Assembly: GCA_001786805.1 (NCBI GenBank)
Contig: MFTJ01000005.1
Span: 1 to 5,676 of the forward strand
Source: Candidatus Nomurabacteria bacterium RIFCSPHIGHO2_01_FULL_39_10
GTDB lineage: Bacteria > Patescibacteriota > Minisyncoccia > Phycocordibacterales > UBA9973
Reading direction: 5' to 3'
DNA length: 5,676 bases
Of the stretch, positions 1 through 5,023 are shown in pieces; position 1 is the first letter of the stretch, and every line of letters starts with the position of its first letter. The notes beneath the pieces are model-generated. The model was not told where the DNA came from, did no database searches, and saw nothing but the letters and a program-made list of their open reading frames with translations. The translations under genes were made by a program, and so were the position numbers.

Positions 1-308
1 CCGATATCCACGGTTTTAGAAAAAAGCTCAAAGTCATAGTCGCCAATGACATCTTTTTTAAAATAAACCTGAATCTGGCTGCTGGCATCCTGCAAGTCTA
101 AAAAGGCTGAAGCGCCATGTTCTCGCTTGGCCATAACCCGACCGACTAAAACGATTCTCTCTTTTTCTTCAGAAAGTTTTTCAAAATTTTCCAGAGCCCG
201 CTTAACTTCATGAGTACGCCAAGACTTGGCCGGATAAGGATCAACACCGGCTTTCTTGAGCAGTTCTAATTTTTCCAGTTTTACCTGTTTTATTTCTTCT
301 AAAGACAC
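1..308 (-). CDS. lysS: Lysyl-tRNA synthetase, class II, N-terminal part (gene runs off the left edge)
   Basis: Class II LysRS charges tRNA-Lys with lysine in the cytoplasm. The 102 complete codons read as an N-terminal helix (residues 3-20) followed by AGVDPYP (20-26), the usual entry to the family. After a charged linker comes the start of the OB-fold tRNA anticodon-binding domain: VGRVMAKREHG (55-65), FLDLQD (69-74), a QVYFKKD strand (80-86) and the SKTVDIG turn (97-103). The catalytic domain lies outside the window. I chose the GTG at 308-306 because it yields the usual SLEEI-type N-terminus. The frame is open upstream to a TAA at 365-363 but has no ATG or GTG there. No strong Shine-Dalgarno is visible; only GGA lies about 12 bases upstream, so the start is less certain than the identity. 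It is a housekeeping gene, separated by 422 bp from the orphan gene to its right. Confidence 0.9.
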   Translation of the reverse strand, partial: MSLEEIKQVKLEKLELLKKAGVDPYPAKSWRTHEVKRALENFEKLSEEKERIVLVGRVMAKREHGASAFLDLQDASSQIQVYFKKDVIGDYDFELFSKTVDI

Positions 309-406
309 GGCGTCGAAGGTTCCGATTGATATCAGTAAAATTGCGGTAAAGAAGTCCCTTTCTTAACGCTTTCGAGAAATTTGCTTCTTTGGAGCAACTT
401 TACGGT

Positions 407-456
407 CAGCAGCTATTCGGCAGAGCTGAAAGCTCGCAGCCGATTAATAGCCGCTG
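407..456 (-). other. Long imperfect inverted repeat, likely folded RNA in the lysS leader
   Basis: Four nested stems pair across 50 bases: CAGC/GCTG (407-410 with 453-456), GCTATT/AATAGC (412-417 with 446-451), CGGC/GCCG (418-421 with 439-442) and GAGCT/AGCTC (423-427 with 431-435) closed by a 3-base loop. They are broken only by small mismatches and bulges, giving 19 pairs. Neither side has a T-tract, so it is not an intrinsic terminator. It lies about 100-150 bases upstream of the lysS start. On the lysS strand a second small hairpin follows (TTGCT/AGCAA around 379-395). It could be a regulatory leader or simply a DNA palindrome. The conserved T-box sequence expected for a tRNA-sensing leader is not seen. 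Confidence 0.5.
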
Positions 457-494
457 AGATAGCAATTGGAATCGATGTTAATAAAAGAATAATA

Positions 495-527
495 ACAAAA
501 ACAAAAAGCCTTAGCAATTGCCAAGGC
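495..527 (-). terminator. Intrinsic terminator reading leftward, between the 137-codon gene and lysS
   Basis: On the minus strand the stem GCCTTGGC / GCTAAGGC (8 pairs including one G-U) with loop AATT is followed at once by a T-rich tract TTTTTGTTTTTG. In DNA it is a 20-bp near-palindrome at 508-527. It lies about 200 bp upstream of lysS and is the second leftward terminator after the one at 671-712. It may back that one up, end an unseen small RNA, or attenuate transcription into lysS. Confidence 0.7.
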
Positions 528-670
528 CAAAAGACGTATTTTATGGATTGATAGTTATAATTTTAAAACTGTTTGACTTTTTAAACAATTTCTTCTTCCT
601 TTCAAAGACCTAAAACCCAAACAACTTTTTTCAGAGCAACATTGACTGATACACAAAGTCAAGGTTAAGC

Positions 671-712
671 TAAAACAAAAACAAAACCCCGTAGTGAATT
701 TTAACTACGGGG
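671..712 (-). terminator. Intrinsic terminator of the 137-codon gene
   Basis: A perfect 9-bp stem, CCCCGTAGT (687-695) and ACTACGGGG (704-712), with an 8-base loop. On the minus strand it is followed by TTTTGTTTTTGTTTTA. It begins 19 bases after the stop codon of the minus-strand gene at 731-1144, and no T-tract follows on the plus strand, so it works leftward only. Confidence 0.88.
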
Positions 713-730
713 GTAAATAATAGAATGCAG

Positions 731-1144
731 TTAAACCGTCAGACCCTCACGGAGTATTCTGCCTAAATTTAAGCCAACTCCCAACATTTTTTTAATTTTA
801 CACAGATTACGCCTGAACATCATTGTATCTGTCTCTGAAGCAATCTCCAGACCAATAAAAGGAACGGTAACTTGCAGTATCCACAAAAAAATAAACATTC
901 TCTTACTCCGCTCTAATGTCAAAAGAGACAGCGCTTCAATTTCTTGCTCAGATAATTCCAGAATCTGCTCTTTGCTTAATCCAAAATAAGTCCACACCAA
1001 CCTTTCAAAAGCGTATGTCAAACATCTTTTTACTTCCATGATTTCAATTACTTGGGCCGCGGTTAATTTTTTTTGCTTTATTTCCGTAATTTTAACAAAT
1101 AACTGTTCTTTTACAGTCGGTTTGACCAGGGCTAGTGTTTCCAT
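731..1144 (-). CDS. Orphan 137-aa protein, possible distant member of the LV-x-PT small-protein family
   Basis: I do not recognise this protein. It is predicted to be mostly helical. Residues 4-15 read LALVKPTVKEQL, matching the LV-x-[PS]-T-x-x-E-x-L motif at the N-termini of the genes at 3787, 5020 and 5484. It lacks the PPN-x-x-ELL C-terminus of two of them, so membership is uncertain. Residues 83-99 (MFIFLWILQVTVPFIGL) are strongly hydrophobic and could be a membrane segment or a buried helix; the C-terminus is basic with GVGLNLGRILREG. The ATG at 1144 has AGAAAGG about 9 bases upstream, a plausible ribosome site. The gene has its own promoter (1173-1200) and terminator (671-712) and is transcribed away from the plus-strand operons. 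An insertion sequence now sits directly behind its promoter. That real signals flank it on both sides supports it as a true gene. Confidence 0.75.
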   Translation of the reverse strand: METLALVKPTVKEQLFVKITEIKQKKLTAAQVIEIMEVKRCLTYAFERLVWTYFGLSKEQILELSEQEIEALSLLTLERSKRMFIFLWILQVTVPFIGLEIASETDTMMFRRNLCKIKKMLGVGLNLGRILREGLTV

Positions 1145-1172
1145 CTCTTAAACCTTTCTTTTGTTAAGTAGC

Positions 1173-1200
1173 TTTATAACCTTATCGAACAAGGTAGCAA
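1173..1200 (-). promoter_or_regulatory. Promoter of the 137-codon gene
   Basis: Read on the minus strand: -35 TTGCTA (plus 1195-1200), 16-bp spacer, -10 TATAAA (plus 1173-1178). Transcription would start near 1166, about 20 bases before the ATG. The spacer contains a small inverted repeat ACCTT-N7-AAGGT. The outermost base of the -35 box is also the first base of the IS target duplication. Confidence 0.6.
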
Positions 1201-1204
1201 CTTG
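1200..1204. repeat. Left target-site duplication of the IS
   Basis: ACTTG directly precedes the left terminal inverted repeat and is repeated exactly at 2321-2325 after the right one. A 5-bp direct repeat is within the range seen for IS481-family elements. The exact edge is ambiguous by one base, because the IS also ends in A. Confidence 0.85.
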
Positions 1205-1236
1205 TGTCCAGGTTCAGATACATAGTGACCACCTAG
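1205..1236 (+). repeat. Left terminal inverted repeat of the IS
   Basis: Begins TGTCCAGGTTCA and ends ATAGTGACCACCTAG. Against the right end read inward, about 26 of 32 positions match with one 1-base gap; the inner 15-base block matches at 14. The transposase stop codon (1233-1235) lies inside this repeat. Confidence 0.85.
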
Positions 1237-2276
1237 GTCTGTAAATGTATAGTATCTTTCGTCTGCATATTCTGGTCGCCACACTTTTTAAAATACTCAT
1301 ATGGCGTCAGATAATTCAGCGATTGATGCGGTCTTATCGTATTGTATTCTTCCTGCCATTTCTTTAACTTTGGCAGGAAGTTTTTTAATGATATAAATGT
1401 ATTCCCTCTGCTATAGAAATCGTCATCATCCGTTCGGTGACTTCTCTCAACATAGCTATTCTGTTTTGGTGAGTGCGGCTCGATAAAATAGTGCGGTATA
1501 TTTTTGGCTTCAAGATATTTTTTAAACTCATCCTGAAACTCTTTGCCGTTGTCCGTCTGAATCGACTTGATGATAAAAGGAAACTCTTGCTGGCATAGTT
1601 CTAGAAATATCTTGCCTTGTCTTGAAGATAACCGAGTGCTGGCCCAAAGAACTCTTTGCTTTGTCAGCACGTCTATAGCAGTCCATTGATAGAGTCTTTG
1701 ACCGCCGATGCCCATAACTACTTTGGTATCGATCTGAATGAAGTCTCCAGGTGCTTTTACCGTGAGATCTCTGGGATATCGTTTCTTAGGACTTAATGCT
1801 GCCTTACTTCTTTTTCTACTTTTTCTTCTATCAATGAGGCCTCTCCTTTTCAATACTCTGCCTATTGTGCTATCGCTGGTTTTAAAATCTGTTTTTCTTT
1901 TGAGTCGGACGTTGATTTTGTATTTGCTCCAGCTTGGATATTGTTTACGCACCACAATGATGGCTGATTCGAGTTCTCTGCTTACGGTTGGCTCTCGGAC
2001 TCTTTTTGGTCTACGTGATTTATCATTGAGACCAATGGCTCCTAGCAGCCTGTAGCGCCTGATCCAGCCTCGAAGTATCCGTCTCTGAATCGCAAAGTGT
2101 CTGCAGGTTAGGGAGCCATTTTGGTCATGGGCACGATGCCAATCAAGTATCTTTAATCGTTCCCTGGCTTTCTTAGTTAGGCCGTTGGTTCGTAACGCTA
2201 ACTGAGCTATGGCCACTGCTCCGGGGAGGATTGAACCGTAGATAGTCATATGCTTCCCAGAATATCCGCCTTTCAT
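1233..2276 (-). CDS. IS481-like DDE transposase
   Basis: Catalyses cut and strand transfer of the insertion sequence. Residues 33-150 form a helix-turn-helix DNA-binding region of the IS481/IS3 kind, with a basic stretch around 86-94 (KSRRPKRVR). An RNase-H-like integrase core follows: first Asp at 183 (FIQIDTKV), second Asp at 242 (IQTDNGKEF) and Glu at 277 (KQNSYVERSH). The 34 residues between the second Asp and the Glu are the classic D-34-E spacing. The C-terminal YNTIRPHQSLNYLTPYEYF (311-329) is a family hallmark. At 347 aa it has normal length, with no frameshift or lost catalytic residue, so it may be active. The start at 2276 lacks a clear ribosome site; a second in-frame ATG at 2249 (residue 10), preceded closely by GGGAAG, is an alternative. 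Confidence 0.93.
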   Translation of the reverse strand: MKGGYSGKHMTIYGSILPGAVAIAQLALRTNGLTKKARERLKILDWHRAHDQNGSLTCRHFAIQRRILRGWIRRYRLLGAIGLNDKSRRPKRVREPTVSRELESAIIVVRKQYPSWSKYKINVRLKRKTDFKTSDSTIGRVLKRRGLIDRRKSRKRSKAALSPKKRYPRDLTVKAPGDFIQIDTKVVMGIGGQRLYQWTAIDVLTKQRVLWASTRLSSRQGKIFLELCQQEFPFIIKSIQTDNGKEFQDEFKKYLEAKNIPHYFIEPHSPKQNSYVERSHRTDDDDFYSRGNTFISLKNFLPKLKKWQEEYNTIRPHQSLNYLTPYEYFKKCGDQNMQTKDTIHLQT

Positions 2277-2289
2277 AGTTTTAGAAGGG

Positions 2290-2320
2290 CTAGGTGGACA
2301 CTATCATATGAACCAGTACA
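2290..2320 (-). repeat. Right terminal inverted repeat of the IS
   Basis: Read on the minus strand it begins TGTACTGGTTCA and ends ATAGTGTCCACCTAG, matching the left repeat with one 1-base gap. It contains a TATGAT that could serve as the -10 box for the transposase. Confidence 0.85.
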
Positions 2321-2332
2321 ACTTGTTGACAA
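2303..2332 (-). promoter_or_regulatory. Possible hybrid promoter of the transposase
   Basis: On the minus strand a -10-like TATGAT (plus 2303-2308) lies in the right inverted repeat. An -35-like TTGTCA (plus 2327-2332) lies 18 bp upstream in host DNA beyond the IS. If real, the -35 box was supplied by the insertion site and overlaps the operator-like palindrome of the neighbouring operon. Based on box matches only. Confidence 0.3.
2321..2325. repeat. Right target-site duplication of the IS
   Basis: ACTTG, an exact copy of 1200-1204, directly adjoins the right end of the element and is followed at once by the TTGACA of the 84-aa gene's promoter. Confidence 0.85.
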
Positions 2333-2340
2333 GAAGTCAA
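2326..2340. promoter_or_regulatory. Operator-like palindrome over the -35 box, first operon
   Basis: TTGACAAGAAGTCAA is a perfect inverted repeat TTGAC-N5-GTCAA whose left arm is the -35 box. The same arms, spacing and position recur at 3696-3710, which suggests a common regulator binding both promoters. Confidence 0.55.
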
Positions 2341-2354
2341 GTAGGTGCTAGTGT
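2326..2354 (+). promoter_or_regulatory. Promoter of the 84-aa/330-aa operon
   Basis: Consensus -35 TTGACA (2326-2331), 17-bp spacer, -10 TAGTGT (2349-2354) preceded by the extended-10 TG at 2346-2347. Transcription would start near 2361, about 42 bases before the ATG. The -10 box is weak, which fits a promoter needing the TG extension or a helper protein. The IS ends only 5 bp upstream. Confidence 0.65.
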
Positions 2355-2363
2355 TACTTTCAG

Positions 2364-2380
2364 CGAACCAGCTCGGTTCG
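2364..2380 (+). other. Small hairpin at the 5' end of the first operon's leader
   Basis: CGAACC (2364-2369) pairs perfectly with GGTTCG (2375-2380) across the loop AGCTC. It sits at the predicted 5' end of the transcript, where a stem may protect the message. No T-tract follows, so it is not a terminator. Confidence 0.45.
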
Positions 2381-2402
2381 AGTTCTTCAAAAAGGAGAAA
2401 AA

Positions 2403-2657
2403 ATGAGTAAAACACAAACTTTCATGGATTTGGTAAAGGGCGCCGCTACTGTTGGTACAGCAAAAGCGCGCGAAGCTTTGGGAGATGTTGAAGAAGCTCT
2501 TAAACTGGATTTAGGCAATGTTCTACTGTCCACTTACCAGCGCTACCTGCAGGAAGGCTGGCCGGAAGACAAAGCCAAGAAAATGACTCTGGAACTGGCA
2601 AAGAGTCAGCTTGAGAGAAAAGTTGAGGAGTTAAAATCTGAATTAGGGGGCCTCTAA
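2403..2657 (+). CDS. Small helical protein of unknown function, 84 aa
   Basis: I do not recognise a family. The sequence is predicted almost wholly helical: an N-terminal helix with an Ala/Gly-rich stretch (residues 11-27, VKGAATVGTAKAREALG), a middle region with STYQRYLQEGWPEDKAKK (43-60), and a charged C-terminal helix (61-82, with KSQLERKVEELKSEL) suited to coiled-coil pairing. There is no signal peptide or membrane segment. The ATG has AGGAG five bases upstream, a strong ribosome site, and follows a recognisable promoter. The stop codon overlaps the start of the 330-aa gene (TAATG), so the two are probably translationally coupled, and the helical character of both suggests they bind each other. 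An adapter or small coiled-coil partner is possible; this is inference. Confidence 0.8.
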   Translation: MSKTQTFMDLVKGAATVGTAKAREALGDVEEALKLDLGNVLLSTYQRYLQEGWPEDKAKKMTLELAKSQLERKVEELKSELGGL

Positions 2658-3649
2658 TGGGCAATGGGACTATGGCTCTGGCAAGGCACAAACCAAGCCG
2701 CTCGCTCCAAACTCAATCTGTTTTTGGAACGAGCGAGACTTTCAGGAGAGGCCTGGAAACTTTCAAAAATAGCAAAGAGAGATTGCAAGAAACGGAACAG
2801 CTCATAAGAGATGTGGTTGACCCGTCCAAGCAGGCCCAAGTTAAGTACAAACTGGCCCGTCTTGTTCAAGCAATTATTCCACGGAAACTGCAATTCATGA
2901 TACCGGAAGGACTGTCAAAGCTTTTGGCGGAGAATCTTGACCCGCTTCAAAAGATTGATACCATTTTCCGCTTTGATATAAATACAAGCCAGGATTCTGC
3001 GGCGGATATGATTGCGGAAATTAAAAAAGCCAAGCAGGAATTGGAACAGTTCAAAGAGAGAGTTTTAAAGGCCGAACAAGAAAATTGGGATGTCAAAACA
3101 CTTCAGCAGTACGTGGCTTCAAGGAACAACCTGCCCATCCGCAAAGAGGTTCTGGAAGTTCTTGAAGAAAGGCTGGGACTTTTGTCCCCGGAGGATATTG
3201 AGAGCCAAAGACAAATGATTCTTTCTTCTCTTAAGGCGGATATCAAAAATTCTGAAGGGGCGGAAGAATTAAGAAAAGAAATCGTCCTCGCGCTGGTGGA
3301 AACGGTTTCCCATGCAAACTTGGGATATCACTCATTTGCCAATGTTTTAAAACCGACAATCGCAATGCGCGATGCGGCAAACAACATAACCGATCTAAGA
3401 GGCATAATGAATATTGCCGGCGGAGCAATCTTAATGACCATAGATACCACGGTCGGAGTTTTTGAGGAAGTGATAGACAGCCTTGAGAGGGCTGAAAATA
3501 ACCGGATAGCTTCCGTTGATACGCTAAACCAGTTGCGAGAAGGAAGGCAAAGAATTGTCGGCAAGCTTGCAGGCTTGCGCAACACAACGAGAAGTATGAA
3601 CGAGCAAATTCTTGACGCTGAATTTGAGGATGTAACTCCTCAATCCTAA
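2657..3649 (+). CDS. Long helical protein, 330 aa, possibly a remote TelA/YaaN-like protein
   Basis: No confident family. The protein looks almost entirely helical. Residues 24-55 and 114-150 have coiled-coil-like charge patterns (for example IKKAKQELEQFKERVLKAEQE, starting at 122). A more hydrophobic Gly-containing stretch at 250-268 (IMNIAGGAILMTIDTTVGV) is short for a membrane span. The C-terminal part, ending in SLERAENNRIASVDTLNQLREGRQ (275-298), has a layout like the ERG-x-VD-x-x-TL helix of the toxic-anion-resistance family TelA/YaaN, and ELRKEIVLAL (204-213) sits where that family has a W-x-x-QI helix. The likeness is weak and the protein is shorter than typical members. The start overlaps the previous stop (TAATG) with only GGGGG as a ribosome site; ATG at residue 6 is an alternative. 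It is the last gene before a terminator. Confidence 0.8.
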   Translation: MGNGTMALARHKPSRSLQTQSVFGTSETFRRGLETFKNSKERLQETEQLIRDVVDPSKQAQVKYKLARLVQAIIPRKLQFMIPEGLSKLLAENLDPLQKIDTIFRFDINTSQDSAADMIAEIKKAKQELEQFKERVLKAEQENWDVKTLQQYVASRNNLPIRKEVLEVLEERLGLLSPEDIESQRQMILSSLKADIKNSEGAEELRKEIVLALVETVSHANLGYHSFANVLKPTIAMRDAANNITDLRGIMNIAGGAILMTIDTTVGVFEEVIDSLERAENNRIASVDTLNQLREGRQRIVGKLAGLRNTTRSMNEQILDAEFEDVTPQS

Positions 3650-3662
3650 TCCAATCCTAATC
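3641..3662 (+). repeat. Perfect 11-bp tandem duplication at the end of the 330-aa gene
   Basis: CAATCCTAATC occurs twice in direct succession (3641-3651, 3652-3662). The first copy carries the stop codon, and the second runs into the left arm of the terminator. It looks like a local slippage duplication. Confidence 0.7.
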
Positions 3663-3684
3663 CAAGGGGACCCCTTGGATTTTT
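3659..3684 (+). terminator. Intrinsic terminator of the 84-aa/330-aa operon
   Basis: AATCCAAGGGG (3659-3669) and CCCCTTGGATT (3671-3681) are perfect 11-base arms around one A, ending in TTTTT (3680-3684). With a minimal loop about 10 pairs form. It begins 9 bases after the stop codon at 3647-3649, and a weaker hairpin TTGAGG-N8-CCTCAA (3624-3643) precedes it. No T-tract follows on the opposite strand. Confidence 0.85.
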
Positions 3685-3695
3685 AATACTCGAAT

Positions 3696-3710
3696 TTGAC
3701 ATTTTGTCAA
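3696..3710. promoter_or_regulatory. Operator-like palindrome over the -35 box, second operon
   Basis: TTGACATTTTGTCAA is a perfect TTGAC-N5-GTCAA inverted repeat, extended by one more pair on each side (TTTGAC...GTCAAA, 3695-3711). Its left arm is the -35 box, exactly as at 2326-2340. A further half-site TTTGAC lies downstream at about 3736-3741. A near-consensus promoter with a palindrome over its -35 box suggests repression. Confidence 0.6.
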
Positions 3711-3724
3711 AGTATTGATACAAT
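3696..3724 (+). promoter_or_regulatory. Strong promoter of the second operon
   Basis: TTGACA (3696-3701), a 17-bp spacer, and TACAAT (3719-3724), so 11 of 12 consensus bases at ideal spacing. Transcription would start near 3731, giving a leader of about 55 bases before the 132-aa gene. It follows the upstream terminator by 11 bases, so the second operon is independently transcribed. Confidence 0.82.
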
Positions 3725-3786
3725 TTCGGCTAAGATTTGACCTTTGAAAACATAGGCGAAAGCAAGGCAAAAAAGGAGGAAAAAGA

Positions 3787-4185
3787 ATGGTTTTAGACGA
3801 CATAGTCCAACCGACAGAATTTGAGAAGTTATGCAAAAGAGTTGAAAAAAGAAATGCGATAAGAGAAAGAAATTTTGAAATACTTAGAGAAATAAGCGAA
3901 GCATATTATTTTTTAAGAAGAAACCTAAAAATGGACTGTTCTCCTGTCAGTTGGAGTGAGGTTGAATGTGTAATTGCACAATTTAAAAAACGAGAATACC
4001 GCTTACCCTCTTATGGTTTTTATAACGAAAAAGACAGCTTGTGGAACCCAAAAAACCAAGAAATAAATCCTGACCCCCTCAAACAGCTTATTGAAAGAGA
4101 AACGGAAAATTTTCCGCCAAACACTCAAGAACTTCTTGACGAAAAGTTAGGTAAAGCGAAAAAGGAGGAAACAAGTGAAAATTAA
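3787..4185 (+). CDS. LV-x-PT family small protein, 132 aa, unknown function
   Basis: I do not recognise a known family, but it is a paralogue of the gene at 5020. Residues 4-15 are DDIVQPTEFEKL, the shared N-terminal motif. Two helices follow (13-46), the second containing EAYYFL, then a Ser/Pro turn (52-56), an aromatic segment YRLPSYGFYNEKDSLW (71-86), and a C-terminus FPPNTQELLDEKL (109-121) that matches IPPNFEELLQQVL of the 155-aa protein. It ends in a Lys/Glu-rich tail. There is no signal peptide or membrane segment, so it is probably cytoplasmic. AGGAGG lies 7 bases before the ATG. It is the first gene after the promoter at 3696, and its last 11 bases overlap the next gene. It is more AT-rich than the 330-aa and 282-aa genes. 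Confidence 0.85.
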   Translation: MVLDDIVQPTEFEKLCKRVEKRNAIRERNFEILREISEAYYFLRRNLKMDCSPVSWSEVECVIAQFKKREYRLPSYGFYNEKDSLWNPKNQEINPDPLKQLIERETENFPPNTQELLDEKLGKAKKEETSEN

Positions 4186-5023
4186 AATTAACTGGATGAA
4201 TCACGGCGCCCCGCTTTGGGTAGTAGAAAGAAAAGGGACAAATTTTAATGGCCCGGAGGCAGACGCACTAGCAGACGAATTATTGCTTAACCCCAAAGAT
4301 CGGGAGAAGATTCTTAACGCCATCAAAGACGCCGGTAAATCCAAAGCGCAAACCATTGCGCCCAACACGGCAATCCAGCGAATCAACGGCCTGGCAAAAG
4401 AAATTGCCTGGCGGAATGTTGGCGACTCTTTGGCGCTGAAAGCTTACGCAGTCGCTTTGTCCGCCCAAGCAGAAGCTATCTCAAGATTAAACCGAGAACC
4501 GGAATTGGTCTCGGCAGTATATTTTGACGAAACCACCGGCTTGCCGGTGTACAGCAACACGGAAGCCGACTTGATGACTTTCTGCCACATGTTTGAACCG
4601 GAACCGATGCTTAAAGCAATTCTTGATTCTTTTTCAGGGTGGTCTGTCTTGGGAATACAAAAATTTGAAGGCTGCCGATGCGGCGGCGACCTGGTAAATC
4701 TTGAGCTGAAGATAAGACTCCATCACAGTCACGAAGTTAAAGACGGTAGGTTCGTCATTGAACAGCTGCTCGGCGTGGAGTCGGACAACCAAGCGCATCT
4801 TGATAAACATTTCAGCGGTTTCAGCAGAAAGAGCAAGGCTCAAGAAAATATTATGGTTGTAGCCATATCAAAAGCTTCCATAAAACTTGAAGGCGAATAT
4901 CAGCTTTGGGTTGAAGAAGAGAAATGCGCAAACGAAATTAAAATTGACCAGTGGAAAGCGATCCTGAACGAGACGGTTGCCAGACTGGTTGAGGCCAAGG
5001 AAACAAAGGAGCAGGTTCAATGA
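4175..5023 (+). CDS. Protein of unknown function, 282 aa, GTG start
   Basis: I do not recognise a family. The order seen is a short N-terminal strand region (2-24), a helical region with KDREKILNAIKDAG (41-54), a second helical region rich in Ala (74-105, with GDSLALKAYAVALSAQAEAISRL), then an apparently mixed strand/helix domain (110-245) and a C-terminal helix (257-280). C167 and C169 (GCRCGG) and H183, H184, H186 (HHSH) lie close together and could bind a metal, though nothing proves it. The GTG at 4175 is supported by GGAGG (4164-4168) six bases upstream and gives an 11-base overlap with the 132-aa gene; no better start exists nearby. Its stop overlaps the next ATG (ATGA). It sits between two members of a small-protein family and so probably works with them. 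It does not carry their N-terminal motif. Confidence 0.85.
   Translation: MKIKINWMNHGAPLWVVERKGTNFNGPEADALADELLLNPKDREKILNAIKDAGKSKAQTIAPNTAIQRINGLAKEIAWRNVGDSLALKAYAVALSAQAEAISRLNREPELVSAVYFDETTGLPVYSNTEADLMTFCHMFEPEPMLKAILDSFSGWSVLGIQKFEGCRCGGDLVNLELKIRLHHSHEVKDGRFVIEQLLGVESDNQAHLDKHFSGFSRKSKAQENIMVVAISKASIKLEGEYQLWVEEEKCANEIKIDQWKAILNETVARLVEAKETKEQVQ

Larger units (their letters stand above)
309..730. other. Gene-free region upstream of lysS with structured elements
   Basis: I see no convincing coding sequence on either strand here. It holds, from left to right, the untranslated leader of lysS, a long imperfect inverted repeat (407-456), an intrinsic terminator reading leftward (495-527), an AT-rich stretch of about 140 bp with no recognised element (528-670), and the terminator of the 137-codon gene (671-712). 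The stretch at 642-662 carries TTGAC and GTCAA half-sites 11 bases apart, unlike the 5-base spacing found at the two plus-strand promoters. I found no convincing lysS promoter. Confidence 0.6.
1205..2320 (-). mobile_element. Complete IS481-like insertion sequence, 1116 bp
   Basis: The element has imperfect terminal inverted repeats (1205-1236 and 2290-2320), one full-length DDE transposase on the minus strand, and a perfect 5-bp target duplication, all of which mark an intact single insertion. The ends begin TGT, as in many IS481 and IS3 relatives. A single transposase frame, rather than an orfA/orfB pair with frameshift, favours IS481 over IS3. The insertion point lies between two divergent promoters of the neighbouring genes. 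No passenger gene is present. Confidence 0.9.

Noticed and set aside
309..530. T-box riboswitch for lysS
   Set aside because: The conserved GGTGG-N-ACCGCG antiterminator sequence is not present on the minus strand.
432..563. Minus-strand frame of about 42 codons encoding a hydrophobic peptide (with LRLFVFVIILLLTSIPIAIS)
   Set aside because: It has no ATG or GTG start, and its hydrophobic run is produced by the T-tract of the terminator at 495-527.
642..662. Third copy of the operator palindrome (TTGAC...GTCAA)
   Set aside because: The arms are 11 bases apart instead of 5, and no convincing promoter overlaps it.
1738..2055. Plus-strand open frame of 105 codons inside the transposase region
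   Set aside because: It is antisense to the conserved transposase gene, has a Leu/Ser/Arg-rich composition typical of a shadow frame, and no ribosome site precedes it.
2371..2388. tRNA T-arm-like sequence GGTTCGAGTTC
   Set aside because: No acceptor, D or anticodon stems can be formed around it. It is better explained as the small leader hairpin at 2364-2380.
3243..3587. Minus-strand open frames opposite the 330-aa gene
   Set aside because: They lie wholly antisense to a well-supported gene, are Cys/Leu/Ser-rich, and have no promoter or ribosome site of their own.
4201..4843. Minus-strand open frames opposite the 282-aa gene
   Set aside because: They are short antisense frames with biased composition and no translation signals; the plus-strand gene sits in a clear operon.
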